A stretch of 64,000 bases of DNA from Bacillota bacterium (GCA_023415305.1 JAEZKZ010000045.1:162832-226831), one strand, 5' to 3'; positions 7,897 to 17,145 are shown, counted from the first letter of the stretch. Notes: generated from the letters alone by a model not told the origin. Translations and numbers: made by a program.

Positions 7897-9807
7897 TCAA
7901 TACCCCCTTCTTTGCTTGCAGTCCTTTATGTAATTCTGTATTTTTTCCTTTTTAGAAGTATCGGTTGTATTTTTCAATGCATTTTCAAAGCATTGGAGAG
8001 CTCTGTCATATTTTTCTACCGAATTTCTCATATATATCTGCCCCAGACTTATCCAACGGTCTGAATTTGTGGGTTCAATCGCCAGTGATTTTTCAAAATA
8101 CTCTATAGCTGTAGTTGTATCACCTTTTCCATCATATATCCAGGCTACAGAACTCATTACCGATGCGTCACGTGGATTATACTTAAGATATAAAAGGAAA
8201 TTTGTCAGAGCTTCATCGTAATTCTTCTGTTTATGATAAAGGTACCCCAGATTGTAATATACCTTTGTAAATCCCGGATCCAGTGATAAAACCTGATTGA
8301 AGAGCTTCTTTGCTGTTTCCGGGTCACCGTTGGTATTTGCTTTTACTGCTTCACGGTAAAGATCTGGTATATTATAGTTGGTGACATTGACTTTATACAT
8401 TCCGGTTAAGGAATCGTAGGAAAAGTTTCCGCCCAGAGCCTCAATAAATGCCTGAACAGGAACATAAACCATACCGTTTTTATTTGTGGGGGAGGACTTT
8501 AGGGGAATGTCTCTGCCATTAACATTGATTATATTTGAGCCAAGCTTCATTTTTATAGTTTTGGTAAATCTTTTTACGGTTATATCGCTTACTTGAACGG
8601 AATAATCGGCAAATAGCAGGCTGCTGGTATCCTTGAGTGGAACCATAAGCTCCTTGGTGGAACTGTCAACGTATACGCTGTTTTGGGAAACTACTTCACG
8701 TCCGTTGAAGGAGTATCTTATGGGTACTGTTTTCACCCTGGTAACAACAAGGGCATTGCTTAATTTCCTGCCCGGTGAGGTTACAATACCGCCATTGTAG
8801 TAAAGTCCTGAAGAGGCACCACCGTCAAGATTTATAGCATTAACCATTCCTAGATTTTTGCAAATTTCAGCCAGTTCTTTTACATTTACATTTGATACGG
8901 TACCTATTATCAGGATATTATTCTTAGTAACTCCTGCAAAGCTCCTCTGTCCTCTGTTCGTATTTATTTTATCCTCTGTAAAGCCTTCACTTTTACCATT
9001 TGCAAGTATAACGCCGTCTTTTAAGAGGGTTGGGCCGGCTCCCACAGTTGTGGCCATGCTGCTCCAGTCAATGGGGGTTTTCTTGGCTCCTGACTGTTTA
9101 TAGGTTTCGATTCTGTAATCAACTCTATCACCCACATGAAATTTCTTAATATAGTTCTGATCCATCAATACAATAACATAGCCATTAGCTGGAATACTTG
9201 CCTGTCCTTTTTTTATAGCGGTTACCCTGCTGTTATCAATTATTATCGAGGTTCTGTCATGTTTAGGTGTTGTCTTTCCAAAAGCAGGATCAAAAATAAT
9301 AATGGAATCCTTACTCTCATTCATTGAATTTATATTCCAGGCATACCAGCTTCCAGCATCGCCCCAATCTTCGTTAATACTGCCCTTTATAGAGGTACGA
9401 AGAGCTTCTACAACTACCTTGTTTTCAGTAGAGAAAGCAATAACCGATCCATTTGATCCAAGATGATAAAAGCTGCCATGGTTTTGGAGGGTTCCACTGG
9501 GTTTCAAATCAGTATAGGAATTAAAAAAGGTTCCGTTAACAGCTGCTAGAACCTCGGTATTGGAATCCTTAGCTTGGGCAACTATATTTTCAAAATCGTC
9601 GGTCTTTCCAATCTGGTTCTTTGCAAACTGAGATTCTACCCGAATATTTTTGTCATTTAAATCTGCGAATACAGCTTTGATAGTTCTTGTGCCTCCGGAA
9701 AATTTAACCGATTTGGTTTGATAAGTAACAGATTCCTTTGCGAACACTGTAAAAGATAGTGAAAAAAACACTAAAAGAAAGAAAAGCAAAAAAGTAAGTT
9801 TTTTCAA
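7897..9807 (-). CDS. Secreted NAGPA-type phosphodiester glycosidase with TPR repeats
   Basis: The 636-residue exported protein has a signal peptide at residues 1-23 (ending VFAKE). A phosphodiester-glycosidase (NAGPA/DUF2233-like) domain covers about residues 60-355, with AGVTKNNILIIGTV and the INLDGGASSGLYYNGG motif. A copper-amine-oxidase-N-like domain follows (about 375-480, VPVQAFIEALGGNFSYD), and then three or four TPR units (about 495-625, YYNLGYLYHKQKNYDEAL). Relatives act on cell-wall or exopolysaccharide phosphodiesters. It converges with the MoxR operon, and only 53 bases separate the stops. Confidence 0.85.
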   Translation of the reverse strand: MKKLTFLLFFLLVFFSLSFTVFAKESVTYQTKSVKFSGGTRTIKAVFADLNDKNIRVESQFAKNQIGKTDDFENIVAQAKDSNTEVLAAVNGTFFNSYTDLKPSGTLQNHGSFYHLGSNGSVIAFSTENKVVVEALRTSIKGSINEDWGDAGSWYAWNINSMNESKDSIIIFDPAFGKTTPKHDRTSIIIDNSRVTAIKKGQASIPANGYVIVLMDQNYIKKFHVGDRVDYRIETYKQSGAKKTPIDWSSMATTVGAGPTLLKDGVILANGKSEGFTEDKINTNRGQRSFAGVTKNNILIIGTVSNVNVKELAEICKNLGMVNAINLDGGASSGLYYNGGIVTSPGRKLSNALVVTRVKTVPIRYSFNGREVVSQNSVYVDSSTKELMVPLKDTSSLLFADYSVQVSDITVKRFTKTIKMKLGSNIINVNGRDIPLKSSPTNKNGMVYVPVQAFIEALGGNFSYDSLTGMYKVNVTNYNIPDLYREAVKANTNGDPETAKKLFNQVLSLDPGFTKVYYNLGYLYHKQKNYDEALTNFLLYLKYNPRDASVMSSVAWIYDGKGDTTTAIEYFEKSLAIEPTNSDRWISLGQIYMRNSVEKYDRALQCFENALKNTTDTSKKEKIQNYIKDCKQRRGY

Positions 9808-10009
9808 TTGAACCTCCGCTTGCCCATTAAAAATAATTGTCTCAAATGGGCTTATGATTAAGTATTATTGTACTATGAAGTTATATTTCAATTCCTGTTT
9901 GAGTTCTGTAGTTACTTTATTGGAGCATTATGTTTATCGGCAAAATACTTCACAAACTGAATGATCAGATATAATTGAAATAATTTACATATAGGAATTG
10001 TTAAATAGT

Positions 10010-10304
10010 CACCAAACAGCTTTGAGAAGCAAATTTATTGACGTATAGGAATTTATGTTTTCCATTCTTTGAATGTGCTAATTTAACTAAGGTTGAGCAA
10101 GTACACCAGAAAATTCTATGCAGATAATTCCTAGACGAGGGGTTTGAAAAGGGGATTCCCCTTTCCGGTGTAGGGGGGGTGCTCAGAAACACATAGTGTT
10201 TCGTCGAAGGGGGCAGTAGTGCCCCCTAGCGAACAAGATAATTTGCGAGCAAAGACAGAGTAATTGGAATGTGCACTAAACAGCTTTGCGAAGCAAATTT
10301 CTTG
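10010..10304. repeat. Family C dispersed repeat, copy 1, with flanking direct repeats
   Basis: The core at 10040-10304 matches 25994-26264 almost throughout, including the run GGGTGCTCAGAAACAC and the hairpin GGGGGCAGTAGTGCCCCC. A 31-base motif (containing AAACAGCTTTG.GAAGCAAATTT) lies on both sides, at 10010-10040 and 10274-10304. It contains long-range complementary arms (ACGTATAGGAATT near the start and AATTCCTAGACG about 90 bases later) and several local hairpins. No convincing protein is encoded. Confidence 0.9.
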
Positions 10305-10312
10305 TTGACAGT

Positions 10313-10370
10313 AATCATAGAATAGTATATAGTGGTTTTACATAGAACCACTATATACTATTCCATGATT
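10313..10370. repeat. 25-bp inverted repeat before TrmB-type gene
   Basis: Arms 10313-10337 and 10346-10370 pair over 25 positions with one G-U and an 8-base loop. It ends 6 bases before the GGAGG of the next gene. It could be an operator for that regulator, an attenuator or an insertion scar. It lacks a terminator T-run. Confidence 0.85.
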
Positions 10371-10387
10371 GCGAAGGAGGTTAATAT

Positions 10388-11074
10388 ATGGATATAATCG
10401 ATGCTTTGATGCAAGCAGGTTTTACAAAGCATGAATCCATGCTTTATATTGCGTTATGCAGAGAAGGCGAGCTGACCGGATATGAAGCTTCGAAGATAAC
10501 CGGTATACCCAGATCTAACGCATATCTTGGACTTGCCGGCTTGGCCGATAAAGGCGGAGCTTACAGAATAAACTCGGAAACATCTAAGTATACTGCTGTT
10601 TCTCCAGAAGAACTTGTTCAGAATCTGCAAAGAAAATTTACAGAGGTAATGAAGGTAATTCAGGAGGAAATTCCCCAGCTTGATGCCATAGGTGAAAGCT
10701 TTGTTACTATAAACGGAAGTCAGCAGATATTAAACAAAATGAAAAATCTGATAATCCAGGCCCAAAAAAGAATATACATATCGGTAGCTCTAGAACAACT
10801 AGGATTTGTAATAAAGGAACTGTCGGAAGCAAGAGACAGGGGACTTAAGGTAGTAATTATAACCTCCGAAAAGCTTGATATGGAAGGTATGACTTGCTAT
10901 ATTGCCGATAAACAATTTAATAGTGTAAGACTGATTGTTGACTCTGAAAATGTCCTGACAGGTCAGCTTAATGGGACAAACCCCACCTGTCTGTTTACAA
11001 GAAACACTAATATGGTAGATGTAATTAAGGATTCTCTTACAAATGAAATAAAGCTTATCAATATAACGAGGTAA
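10388..11074 (+). CDS. TrmB-family transcriptional regulator
   Basis: This 228-residue protein has an N-terminal winged helix of TrmB type (MQAGFTKHESMLYIALCREGELTGYEASKITGIPRSNAY in two parts), a short coiled segment and a PLD-like/TrmB sensor domain from about residue 105 (MKNLIIQAQKRIYISVALEQ). TrmB proteins bind sugars or other small ligands and repress or activate adjacent genes. Here the next genes, lysA and ddh, are lysine biosynthetic, which suggests a lysine- or diaminopimelate-related role by context only. A strong GAAGGAGG SD is present. Confidence 0.8.
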   Translation: MDIIDALMQAGFTKHESMLYIALCREGELTGYEASKITGIPRSNAYLGLAGLADKGGAYRINSETSKYTAVSPEELVQNLQRKFTEVMKVIQEEIPQLDAIGESFVTINGSQQILNKMKNLIIQAQKRIYISVALEQLGFVIKELSEARDRGLKVVIITSEKLDMEGMTCYIADKQFNSVRLIVDSENVLTGQLNGTNPTCLFTRNTNMVDVIKDSLTNEIKLINITR

Positions 11075-11107
11075 TAAATTTTAATAATAGAAGCGGAGGC
11101 AAATTTT

Positions 11108-12358
11108 ATGACAGAGTACTATTCAACGAAAATGAATTTTTTTGGGAACTCGAATCCTGAAAAGCTTATAAAGGAATTTGGAAGTCCTTTGTACGTCTAT
11201 AATGAAAGAATATTAAGACAGAAATGCAGAGACATGAAAAATTTAGTTGACTACCCGCATTTTATCCCCAATTACTCAATCAAGGCAAATTCAAATTTGC
11301 ACATTATTAAGATCGTGAGGGAAGAGGGTCTGAGGGCCGATGCCATGTCGGCAGGAGAAGTTCAATTGCTGCTCCACGCAGGCTACAAGCCGGAGGAACT
11401 ATTCTTCGTACCCAACAATGTATCAGAGGCTGAGCTAAAATATGCAGTGGAAATGGGAGTACTTGTAAGTGTGGATTCTCTTTCCCAACTGGAGCTTCTT
11501 GGAAAGATTAATCCCGGCGGAAAGGCTGCTGTAAGATTCAATCCCGGTGTAGGTGCCGGACACCATGAAAAAGTTATAACAGCAGGTAAGAAGACCAAGT
11601 TCGGTGTAAATATTGACTGCGTTCCCCAGGTTAAAGAAATAGCGAAGAAATACAATTTAAAAATTATCGGAATAAACCAGCATATAGGCTCACTGTTTAT
11701 GGAGGGCGATTCATACATTGAAGGTGTAAAATCCATTCTATCGGTTGCTGAGCAGTTTGAAGATATTGATTTTGTCGATATGGGTGGAGGCTTCGGGATA
11801 CCGTACAGAAAGCAGGAAGGTCAGGCACCGCTGGATCTTGTCAGTTTCAAGGAAAAACTTAGTGCGGTACTATTCCAGTGGACTGAGAAATACGGCAAGA
11901 AGTTATTGTTCAAATCCGAGCCGGGCCGTTATATTGTAGCCGAGTCAGGAATACTGCTGGGTACGGTATATGCAACCAAGAATAACTATGGAAACAAATA
12001 TGTAGGAACAGATATCGGTTTCAACGTTCTTGCCAGACCTGTCATGTATGATTCTCATCATGACATTGAAGTATATAAAAACGGAGTTCCCCAGAACCAG
12101 GGCGAAACCGAGGCTGTGACGGTGGTAGGTAATATCTGCGAAAGCGGGGATATCATTGCTAAACATAGAGATCTCCCAAAGATACAGGAGGGAGATATAT
12201 TGGGAATAATGGACGCAGGCGCTTATGGTGCTGCAATGAGCTCAAACTACAACATGAGACTGCGCCCTGCCGAAGTAATGATTAAGGAAAATGGTGAAGC
12301 TGTCCTTATCAGACGCAGAGATACCTTTGAGGACATCATTGCTCCGTATAATGTTTAA
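11108..12358 (+). CDS. lysA: Diaminopimelate decarboxylase
   Basis: The 416-residue alanine-racemase-fold PLP decarboxylase converts meso-diaminopimelate to lysine. The PLP lysine is in YSIKANSN (near residue 60), HIGS and GGGFGIPY line the cofactor phosphate site, and the partner-subunit active-site Cys is in the typical NICESGD motif near residue 345. The length is normal. It follows the TrmB-type gene by 33 bases with its own SD, and ddh comes next, so the two enzymes that make and use meso-diaminopimelate are together. Confidence 0.92.
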   Translation: MTEYYSTKMNFFGNSNPEKLIKEFGSPLYVYNERILRQKCRDMKNLVDYPHFIPNYSIKANSNLHIIKIVREEGLRADAMSAGEVQLLLHAGYKPEELFFVPNNVSEAELKYAVEMGVLVSVDSLSQLELLGKINPGGKAAVRFNPGVGAGHHEKVITAGKKTKFGVNIDCVPQVKEIAKKYNLKIIGINQHIGSLFMEGDSYIEGVKSILSVAEQFEDIDFVDMGGGFGIPYRKQEGQAPLDLVSFKEKLSAVLFQWTEKYGKKLLFKSEPGRYIVAESGILLGTVYATKNNYGNKYVGTDIGFNVLARPVMYDSHHDIEVYKNGVPQNQGETEAVTVVGNICESGDIIAKHRDLPKIQEGDILGIMDAGAYGAAMSSNYNMRLRPAEVMIKENGEAVLIRRRDTFEDIIAPYNV

Positions 12359-12395
12359 TGCATTAAATCAAACTATAAGCACTAAAACCCAATAA

Positions 12396-12479
12396 ACCCC
12401 CTTTGTTCGCCCCAGTGCGGTAAAGGATATATACTTATTTACTATTTAATGGCCACATAGGTGGCTCATGGAGGAGAAT
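12396..12479 (+). repeat. Family A leader repeat, copy 1 (before ddh)
   Basis: It has two parts: an upstream hairpin around TTCGCCCCAGTGCGG, and a second hairpin GGCCACATAGGTGGC. The second is followed at once by TCATGGAGG and the start codon. Three other copies precede urtE, ureE and valS. The ATG inside TCATGGAGG (12468) is in frame with ddh. Confidence 0.85.
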
Positions 12480-13466
12480 ATGAGCAAGATAAAAATCGGA
12501 ATAGTTGGATACGGAAACATAGGCAGAGGAGTTGAAGCTGCCATAAAGCAAAATCCGGATACTGAGCTTGTGGCGGTATTTACAAGAAGAGCTGCTGACA
12601 GCTTCAGAATAAATACCCCCGGAGCAAAGGTAGTAAATATTAATGAAGCAAAGAATTATACTGAGGACATTGATGTAATGATTCTTTGCGGAGGTTCTGC
12701 AACAGACCTGCCTGAGCAGGGACCAGAATTTGCTGCAATGTTCAACATTGTTGACAGCTTTGATACACATGCAAAAATTCCTGAATATTTTGATAAGGTA
12801 AATAAGGCAGCAGCAGCTTCCCAAAAAACAGGCATAATTTCTGTGGGCTGGGACCCGGGCTTGTTCTCAATGATAAGAATGCTTTCAGGAGCCATTCTTC
12901 CTGTAGGTAATGACTATACCTTCTGGGGCAAGGGCGTTAGCCAGGGTCATTCTGATGCAATCAGAAGAGTAGCAGGAGTTAAAAATGGTATTCAATACAC
13001 TATACCAATTGATAAGGCAATAGAAAGTGTCAGAAGCGGTAGCAACCCGGATTTGACAACAAGACAAAAGCATATGAGAGAGTGCTTCGTTGTTGCTGAA
13101 GAAGGAGCTGATAAAGCCGTAATTGAAGCCAGTATAAAGAACATGCCCAATTATTTCTCTGATTATGAAACAATAGTACATTTTATTTCAGAGGAAGAAT
13201 TGAAGAAGAACCATTCAAAAATGCCCCATGGAGGCTTTGTATTCAGGTGCGGAAGTACAGGTGAAAATTCAAACAACCATATCATTGAGTTTTCAATAAA
13301 GCTTGACAGCAATCCTGAGTTTACAGCCAATGTCCTGGTTGCATACGCGAGAGCTGCGGTCAGATTGAACAGAGAAGGAAATACCGGAGCTAAAACAGTT
13401 TTTGATGTTCCACTTTCCTACCTGTCTGCTGAGAGCAATCTAGAATTAATTAAGAGGCTTCTATAA
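12480..13466 (+). CDS. ddh: meso-Diaminopimelate dehydrogenase
   Basis: The 328-residue NADPH-dependent enzyme makes meso-diaminopimelate in one step from tetrahydrodipicolinate. It has a Rossmann motif at the start (GIVGYGNIGRGVE), followed by VFTRRAAD, GGSATDLPEQGP, the catalytic-region SVGWDPGLFSM and SQGHSDAIRR. I place the start at the ATG of 12480, four codons after an in-frame ATG that overlaps the SD, because GGAG lies 5-6 bases upstream of it. Lysine and peptidoglycan precursors are made with the neighbouring lysA product. Confidence 0.92.
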   Translation: MSKIKIGIVGYGNIGRGVEAAIKQNPDTELVAVFTRRAADSFRINTPGAKVVNINEAKNYTEDIDVMILCGGSATDLPEQGPEFAAMFNIVDSFDTHAKIPEYFDKVNKAAAASQKTGIISVGWDPGLFSMIRMLSGAILPVGNDYTFWGKGVSQGHSDAIRRVAGVKNGIQYTIPIDKAIESVRSGSNPDLTTRQKHMRECFVVAEEGADKAVIEASIKNMPNYFSDYETIVHFISEEELKKNHSKMPHGGFVFRCGSTGENSNNHIIEFSIKLDSNPEFTANVLVAYARAAVRLNREGNTGAKTVFDVPLSYLSAESNLELIKRLL

Positions 13467-13585
13467 TATTTAATTGCTATACAGAACATAAGTATTTGTT
13501 AAAAAACATGAACTATTTTCATATTGTTGCCATAGAATGTAATGATATCCTGTAAACCTACTTGTAGAATAATAGGAGGCAATAT

Positions 13586-13831
13586 ATGAAGGGTTCTGTT
13601 CTGGATACTTTGACCTGGGAAGGAAACAGTAAAAAGATGTTCAGTCTGGTTATTGCTGCTGTTCCTTCAATCTTTTCAGGGCTAGTTAAACATGAAATTG
13701 AAGATTGGATAATTAAAAACAAGGTTAAGGTAGTAACCGAAGAGCTGTGCTTAAAAATGTTTAAAGAAAAAGCTCCAAAGGGAATGATTGAAAAATTAAC
13801 TCCAAAACTTGAGAGCTTAAAAACTAAATAA
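13586..13831 (+). CDS. Small protein of 81 residues, PCP_red-like helical domain
   Basis: A strong SD (AGGAGG) and normal codon use support a real gene. The sequence has one tryptophan-led segment (LTWEGNSKKMF), a PSIFSGLVKHEIEDW helix and VVTEELCLKMFKEKAP. This loosely resembles the short domain named for the protochlorophyllide reductase 57-kDa subunit, which in many anaerobes occurs in proteins unrelated to pigment synthesis. The assignment is weak and the function is unknown. Confidence 0.6.
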   Translation: MKGSVLDTLTWEGNSKKMFSLVIAAVPSIFSGLVKHEIEDWIIKNKVKVVTEELCLKMFKEKAPKGMIEKLTPKLESLKTK

Positions 13832-13881
13832 AATGAGCTGGGGTGCCGCATAACTATAAAATTAATGTATTTAGAAAACAT

Positions 13882-13980
13882 CCGTACCAATGTACGCCCG
13901 AACAACTCATATAAATGTGTCGGACACAAAACAGTTCCACATTTTTATGAGCTGTCCTCGTGTACAATAACTTTCTTTAT
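13882..13980 (-). repeat. Family D hairpin repeat, copy 1
   Basis: Read on the minus strand this matches 38585-38735 except for an internal stretch found only in that copy. Shared blocks include AAGAAAGTTATTGTAC, ACTGTTTTGTGTCCGACAC and a final GTAC.TTGGTACGG-like end. The arms around ACAGCTCATAAAAATG and CATTTATATGAGTTGT form a large stem. It lies between convergent genes (the 81-residue gene and serA). Confidence 0.85.
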
Positions 13981-14064
13981 AACATACATTAATCCATATT
14001 GTTATGCAACAGCCCCCGCTTTGGTACATATTTCAAAAATCTTCATATTATATATGGAATTTAC

Positions 14065-15240
14065 TTATTTCTGAGGTATAATAACTCTGACAGTCTTAAC
14101 CCCGTCAATAGCTCTTATCTTATCAACAACGTCTTCACTCAGATCACCCTCAATATCTATAACATTGTAGCCTATAGTATCCTTGTGACGTGTAAGCATG
14201 TCGGCGATATTGATTTTATTTGCTGCAAGTATAGTGGTCATCTGCCCAATCATACTTGGAATATTGCGATGAACTGTAATTATTCTGGTCTTGTCAGTAG
14301 GTAACATATCGCAGTCAGGGAAATTTACCGAATTCTTGATCATACCTGTTTCAAGATAATCACTTATCTGATTTACAGCCATAACAGCGCAATTTTCTTC
14401 CGATTCTGGGGTAGAAGCACCAAGATGGGGGATAGTGATTATTTCATCAATACCCAGCAGTTCATCCTCAGGGAAGTCAGTTACATAGCAGGCAACTGTA
14501 CCGTCGCTTATAGCTTCCAGCAAATCCTTGTTTGAAACCAGACCGCCGCGGGCAAGGTTTATTATCCTTATACCTTTTTTCATTACTTCAAATTTTTCTT
14601 TATTTAAAGTATTTTTAGTCTCATTAGTTAACGGTACATGGATTGTTATATAATCGCAGGTTGACAGCAGATGATCCAGACTTGTAGCTCTTATAACAGA
14701 GCTTGAAAGGCCCCATGCTGCTTTTACTGAAATATAAGGATCGTAGCCCATAACTTCCATACCTAATGAGATACAGTCGTTTGCAACCATTACACCAATT
14801 GCACCCAAACCAATAACACCGATTTTCTTATTTTTAAGTTCAGGACCTTCAAACTGGGACTTGCCTTTCTCAACCAGCTTTGGAACTTCGTCACCTTTGC
14901 CCTTTAAGGATTGAGCCCATTCGATACCCTTTACTATCTTTCTTGAGGAGAGCAAAAGAGAGGCAATAACAAGTTCCTTAACCCCTGTGGAATTTGCTCC
15001 CGGAGTGTTGAAAACAACTATTCCTTTTTCAGTACATTTTTCAATGGGAATATTGTTAACTCCTGCACCTGCTCTTGCGATAGCTTTAAGGCTTTTTGGC
15101 AGCTCCATATCAAGCATATTCGCACTTCTCACAAGTATGCCGTCTGGATTAACCTCGTCTGTGGATATTTTATAATTTTCCTCTGGCAGCAGATCAAGTC
15201 CACAATTGGCTATTTTATTTAACATTTGTATTTTGTACAT
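14065..15240 (-). CDS. serA: D-3-phosphoglycerate dehydrogenase
   Basis: The 391-residue enzyme catalyses the first step of serine synthesis. It has the 2-hydroxyacid dehydrogenase fold with the NAD-binding motif GLGAIGVMVANDC near residue 145, catalytic-region ARGGLVSNKDLLEAI, the catalytic histidine in IPHLGASTPESE and a C-terminal ACT domain from about residue 320 (VHRNIPSMIGQMTTILA). The ACT domain suggests amino-acid feedback. It follows serC by 22 bases, so the pair share the glycine-riboswitch leader. Confidence 0.95.
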   Translation of the reverse strand: MYKIQMLNKIANCGLDLLPEENYKISTDEVNPDGILVRSANMLDMELPKSLKAIARAGAGVNNIPIEKCTEKGIVVFNTPGANSTGVKELVIASLLLSSRKIVKGIEWAQSLKGKGDEVPKLVEKGKSQFEGPELKNKKIGVIGLGAIGVMVANDCISLGMEVMGYDPYISVKAAWGLSSSVIRATSLDHLLSTCDYITIHVPLTNETKNTLNKEKFEVMKKGIRIINLARGGLVSNKDLLEAISDGTVACYVTDFPEDELLGIDEIITIPHLGASTPESEENCAVMAVNQISDYLETGMIKNSVNFPDCDMLPTDKTRIITVHRNIPSMIGQMTTILAANKINIADMLTRHKDTIGYNVIDIEGDLSEDVVDKIRAIDGVKTVRVIIPQK

Positions 15241-15262
15241 ACTGACTCATCCTTTCATTCAA

Positions 15263-16339
15263 CTATTTGTTTTCAAGCTCAAATTTCTTCATAAAATCAA
15301 CCAGCTTGATTACTCCCTCTACTGGCATTGCATTGTAGATACTTGCTCTCATACCGCCTATCAAGCGATGACCGCGAAGAGTGCAGAGACCAGCCTGTTC
15401 AGCTTCCTTTATAAACTTTTCGTTCAACTCATCAGTTGGAGCTGTGAAAGGAATATTCATAAGGGATCTGTCCTTTACATTTACCTTGTTTATAAACATT
15501 TTAGATTCATCAAGGAAATTATAAAGGATGGCAGCCTTTTCAATATTAACCTTTTCAATTGTTTTTATACCACCCATATCATCAAGCCACTTGAATACCA
15601 GTCCCGCAATATAAATACTATAGCAGGGAGGAGTATTATAAAGGGACTTTTCCTTGGCATGGGTCTCATATCTCATCATGGTAGGAGTAATATCCAGGTG
15701 TTTTCCGATTAAGTCATTCTTTATGATAACTATTGTAAGGCCGGCTGGACCAAGGTTTTTCTGTGCACCTGCATATATGAGTCCAAACTTGTTAACGTCG
15801 ATTTCTGTAGACATTATATCACTTGACATATCGGCTACAAGCGGGATATTGCCTGTTTCAGGATAGTCAGTAAAGCGTGTACCCTCAAGGGTGTTATTAC
15901 TGGTAATATGAACATAATCAACATCTTGAGAAATGGTATAATTTTCTGGTATAAATGTGAAGTTCTTTTCTTCTGAAGATGCAATAATATTCGCCGAACC
16001 ATAAAGCTTAGCTTCTGAAATGGCCTTTTTGGACCAGTTACCGGTATTGATAAAGTCTGCTTTTTTATACTTGCTGAAAAGATTCATTGGAATCATTGAA
16101 AACTGTGAAGAGGCTCCGCCCTGCAAAAATAGCACTGAGTAGGAATCATCAATTTTCATAAGCTTACGGATAAGACTCTCAGTATTTTCAATTATGGAAA
16201 CATAAACTTTTGATCTGTGGGACATTTCCATTACAGACATACCTGTACCATTGTAATTTAACATTTCTTCGGCTGCTCTAGCCAAAACGGGTTCCGGAAG
16301 CATTGAGGGTCCGGCAGAAAAATTATAAACTCTATTCAT
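15263..16339 (-). CDS. serC: Phosphoserine aminotransferase
   Basis: This 358-residue class V PLP aminotransferase begins with the SerC signature NRVYNFSAGPSMLPEPVL. LFLQGGASSQFSMIPMNL and the PLP-lysine region YAGAQKNLGPAGLT are also typical. It converts 3-phosphohydroxypyruvate to phosphoserine. A GTG at 16348 is in frame, but AAAAGGAG is best spaced for the ATG at 16339. It is the first gene of the serC-serA operon downstream of the riboswitch. Confidence 0.95.
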   Translation of the reverse strand: MNRVYNFSAGPSMLPEPVLARAAEEMLNYNGTGMSVMEMSHRSKVYVSIIENTESLIRKLMKIDDSYSVLFLQGGASSQFSMIPMNLFSKYKKADFINTGNWSKKAISEAKLYGSANIIASSEEKNFTFIPENYTISQDVDYVHITSNNTLEGTRFTDYPETGNIPLVADMSSDIMSTEIDVNKFGLIYAGAQKNLGPAGLTIVIIKNDLIGKHLDITPTMMRYETHAKEKSLYNTPPCYSIYIAGLVFKWLDDMGGIKTIEKVNIEKAAILYNFLDESKMFINKVNVKDRSLMNIPFTAPTDELNEKFIKEAEQAGLCTLRGHRLIGGMRASIYNAMPVEGVIKLVDFMKKFELENK

Positions 16340-16387
16340 ATTAAACACTCCTTTTTCTATTATAAATATTTGAATAAAAATATATAA

Positions 16388-16412
16388 AGGCCAAATCTGA
16401 ATGATTTGACCT
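16388..16412 (-). terminator. Terminator-like hairpin of the riboswitch platform
   Basis: On the minus strand, a 10-bp stem (AGGTCAAATC pairing with GATTTGGCCT, loop ATTCA) is followed by TTTATATATTTTTATT. It lies between the glycine aptamers and the serC start, so it is a good candidate for the switching terminator. Confidence 0.65.
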
Positions 16413-16466
16413 CTGAAACGTAAAGAAAACGCAAAATAAAACTATAAAAATAGTTATTATTGCATA

Positions 16467-16632
16467 CTCTGTCCTTTTGCCTGAGAGATTGACGGAATAA
16501 TCCGTATTGCCCCTTCGGCGCCAACATTGGTCTCTCCAGAGATCCGTCCTGATGAAGTCCTTTTTTACCTGAGAGTGCTACTCCTTCGGTGCCCCTTGCC
16601 ACTGCAGCGGGAACTCTCCTCCATCAATCATC
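16467..16632 (-). promoter_or_regulatory. Tandem glycine riboswitch
   Basis: On the minus strand two aptamers follow each other. Each has the GGAGAG-type start, a GCACCGAAGGAG or GCGCCGAAGGGGCAA core and the CTCTCAGG.AAAA.GGAC end that define the glycine riboswitch. The linker is short, as in cooperative tandem forms. It sits between a near-consensus promoter and serC-serA. Confidence 0.95.
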
Positions 16633-16662
16633 CGACGCTATTAAATTTATATATTACCATAT

Positions 16663-16691
16663 ATTATAGTTCTTGTTATGGAGACAGTCAA
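16663..16691 (-). promoter_or_regulatory. Sigma-A promoter of serC-serA
   Basis: On the minus strand TTGACT (16691-16686) and TATAAT (16668-16663) are separated by exactly 17 bases. Transcription would start about 20 bases before the first glycine aptamer. Confidence 0.85.
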
Positions 16692-16698
16692 GAAGATA

Positions 16699-17145
16699 TT
16701 ACTTTATCTTCCCAATGATTTTATTCAATGTCGGCAGTATAGACTCTAAGGTCTCAATATCTTCGGTGTTAAGGGCTGAAAGCTTATCAGAAAGATATTG
16801 GACTGTTTCCTGTCTCTTTTGTCTTAAAAAGGTATGAGCCTTTTCTGTGGTTTCTATTATAATAATACGTCTATCATTGGGATCATCATATCTGACTGCA
16901 TAACCTTCAGCAATCAGGCTATCGATAATAGGTGTCATATTCGGCTTGGAGATCACAAGATCATTGGCTATCTTCGATACAGAACTTGGACCGTTATTCA
17001 TCAGATAGAAAATAACTTTCATGTGTGAAGGCGGAACTGATATTCCTTTTAACATGATATTGCGATTCATTATTTTACTATTCAATGATAGGGATAGGAA
17101 AAACAAGCTGTTGGATATTTCAAACAAAGCATCCTTAGTAAACAT
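16699..17145 (-). CDS. MarR-family transcriptional regulator
   Basis: The 148-residue winged-helix protein has the MarR pattern: VIFYLMNNGPSSVSKIANDLVISKPNMTPIIDSLIAEG (helix-turn-helix) followed by the wing DPNDRRIIIIETTEKA. A longer frame exists upstream, but AAGGAAG before the ATG at 17145 sets the start. It is divergent from a two-gene ABC exporter, the usual arrangement for a local MarR repressor that responds to an exported toxic ligand. Confidence 0.88.
   Translation of the reverse strand: MFTKDALFEISNSLFFLSLSLNSKIMNRNIMLKGISVPPSHMKVIFYLMNNGPSSVSKIANDLVISKPNMTPIIDSLIAEGYAVRYDDPNDRRIIIIETTEKAHTFLRQKRQETVQYLSDKLSALNTEDIETLESILPTLNKIIGKIK

Noticed and set aside
9808..10009. Gene in the gap upstream of the glycosidase
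   Set aside because: Only AT-rich promoter-like sequence is visible; no frame with a ribosome site.
10001..10192. 63-codon frame on the minus strand inside family C copy 1
   Set aside because: The second family C copy does not preserve the frame, and no ribosome site or recognisable protein is present.
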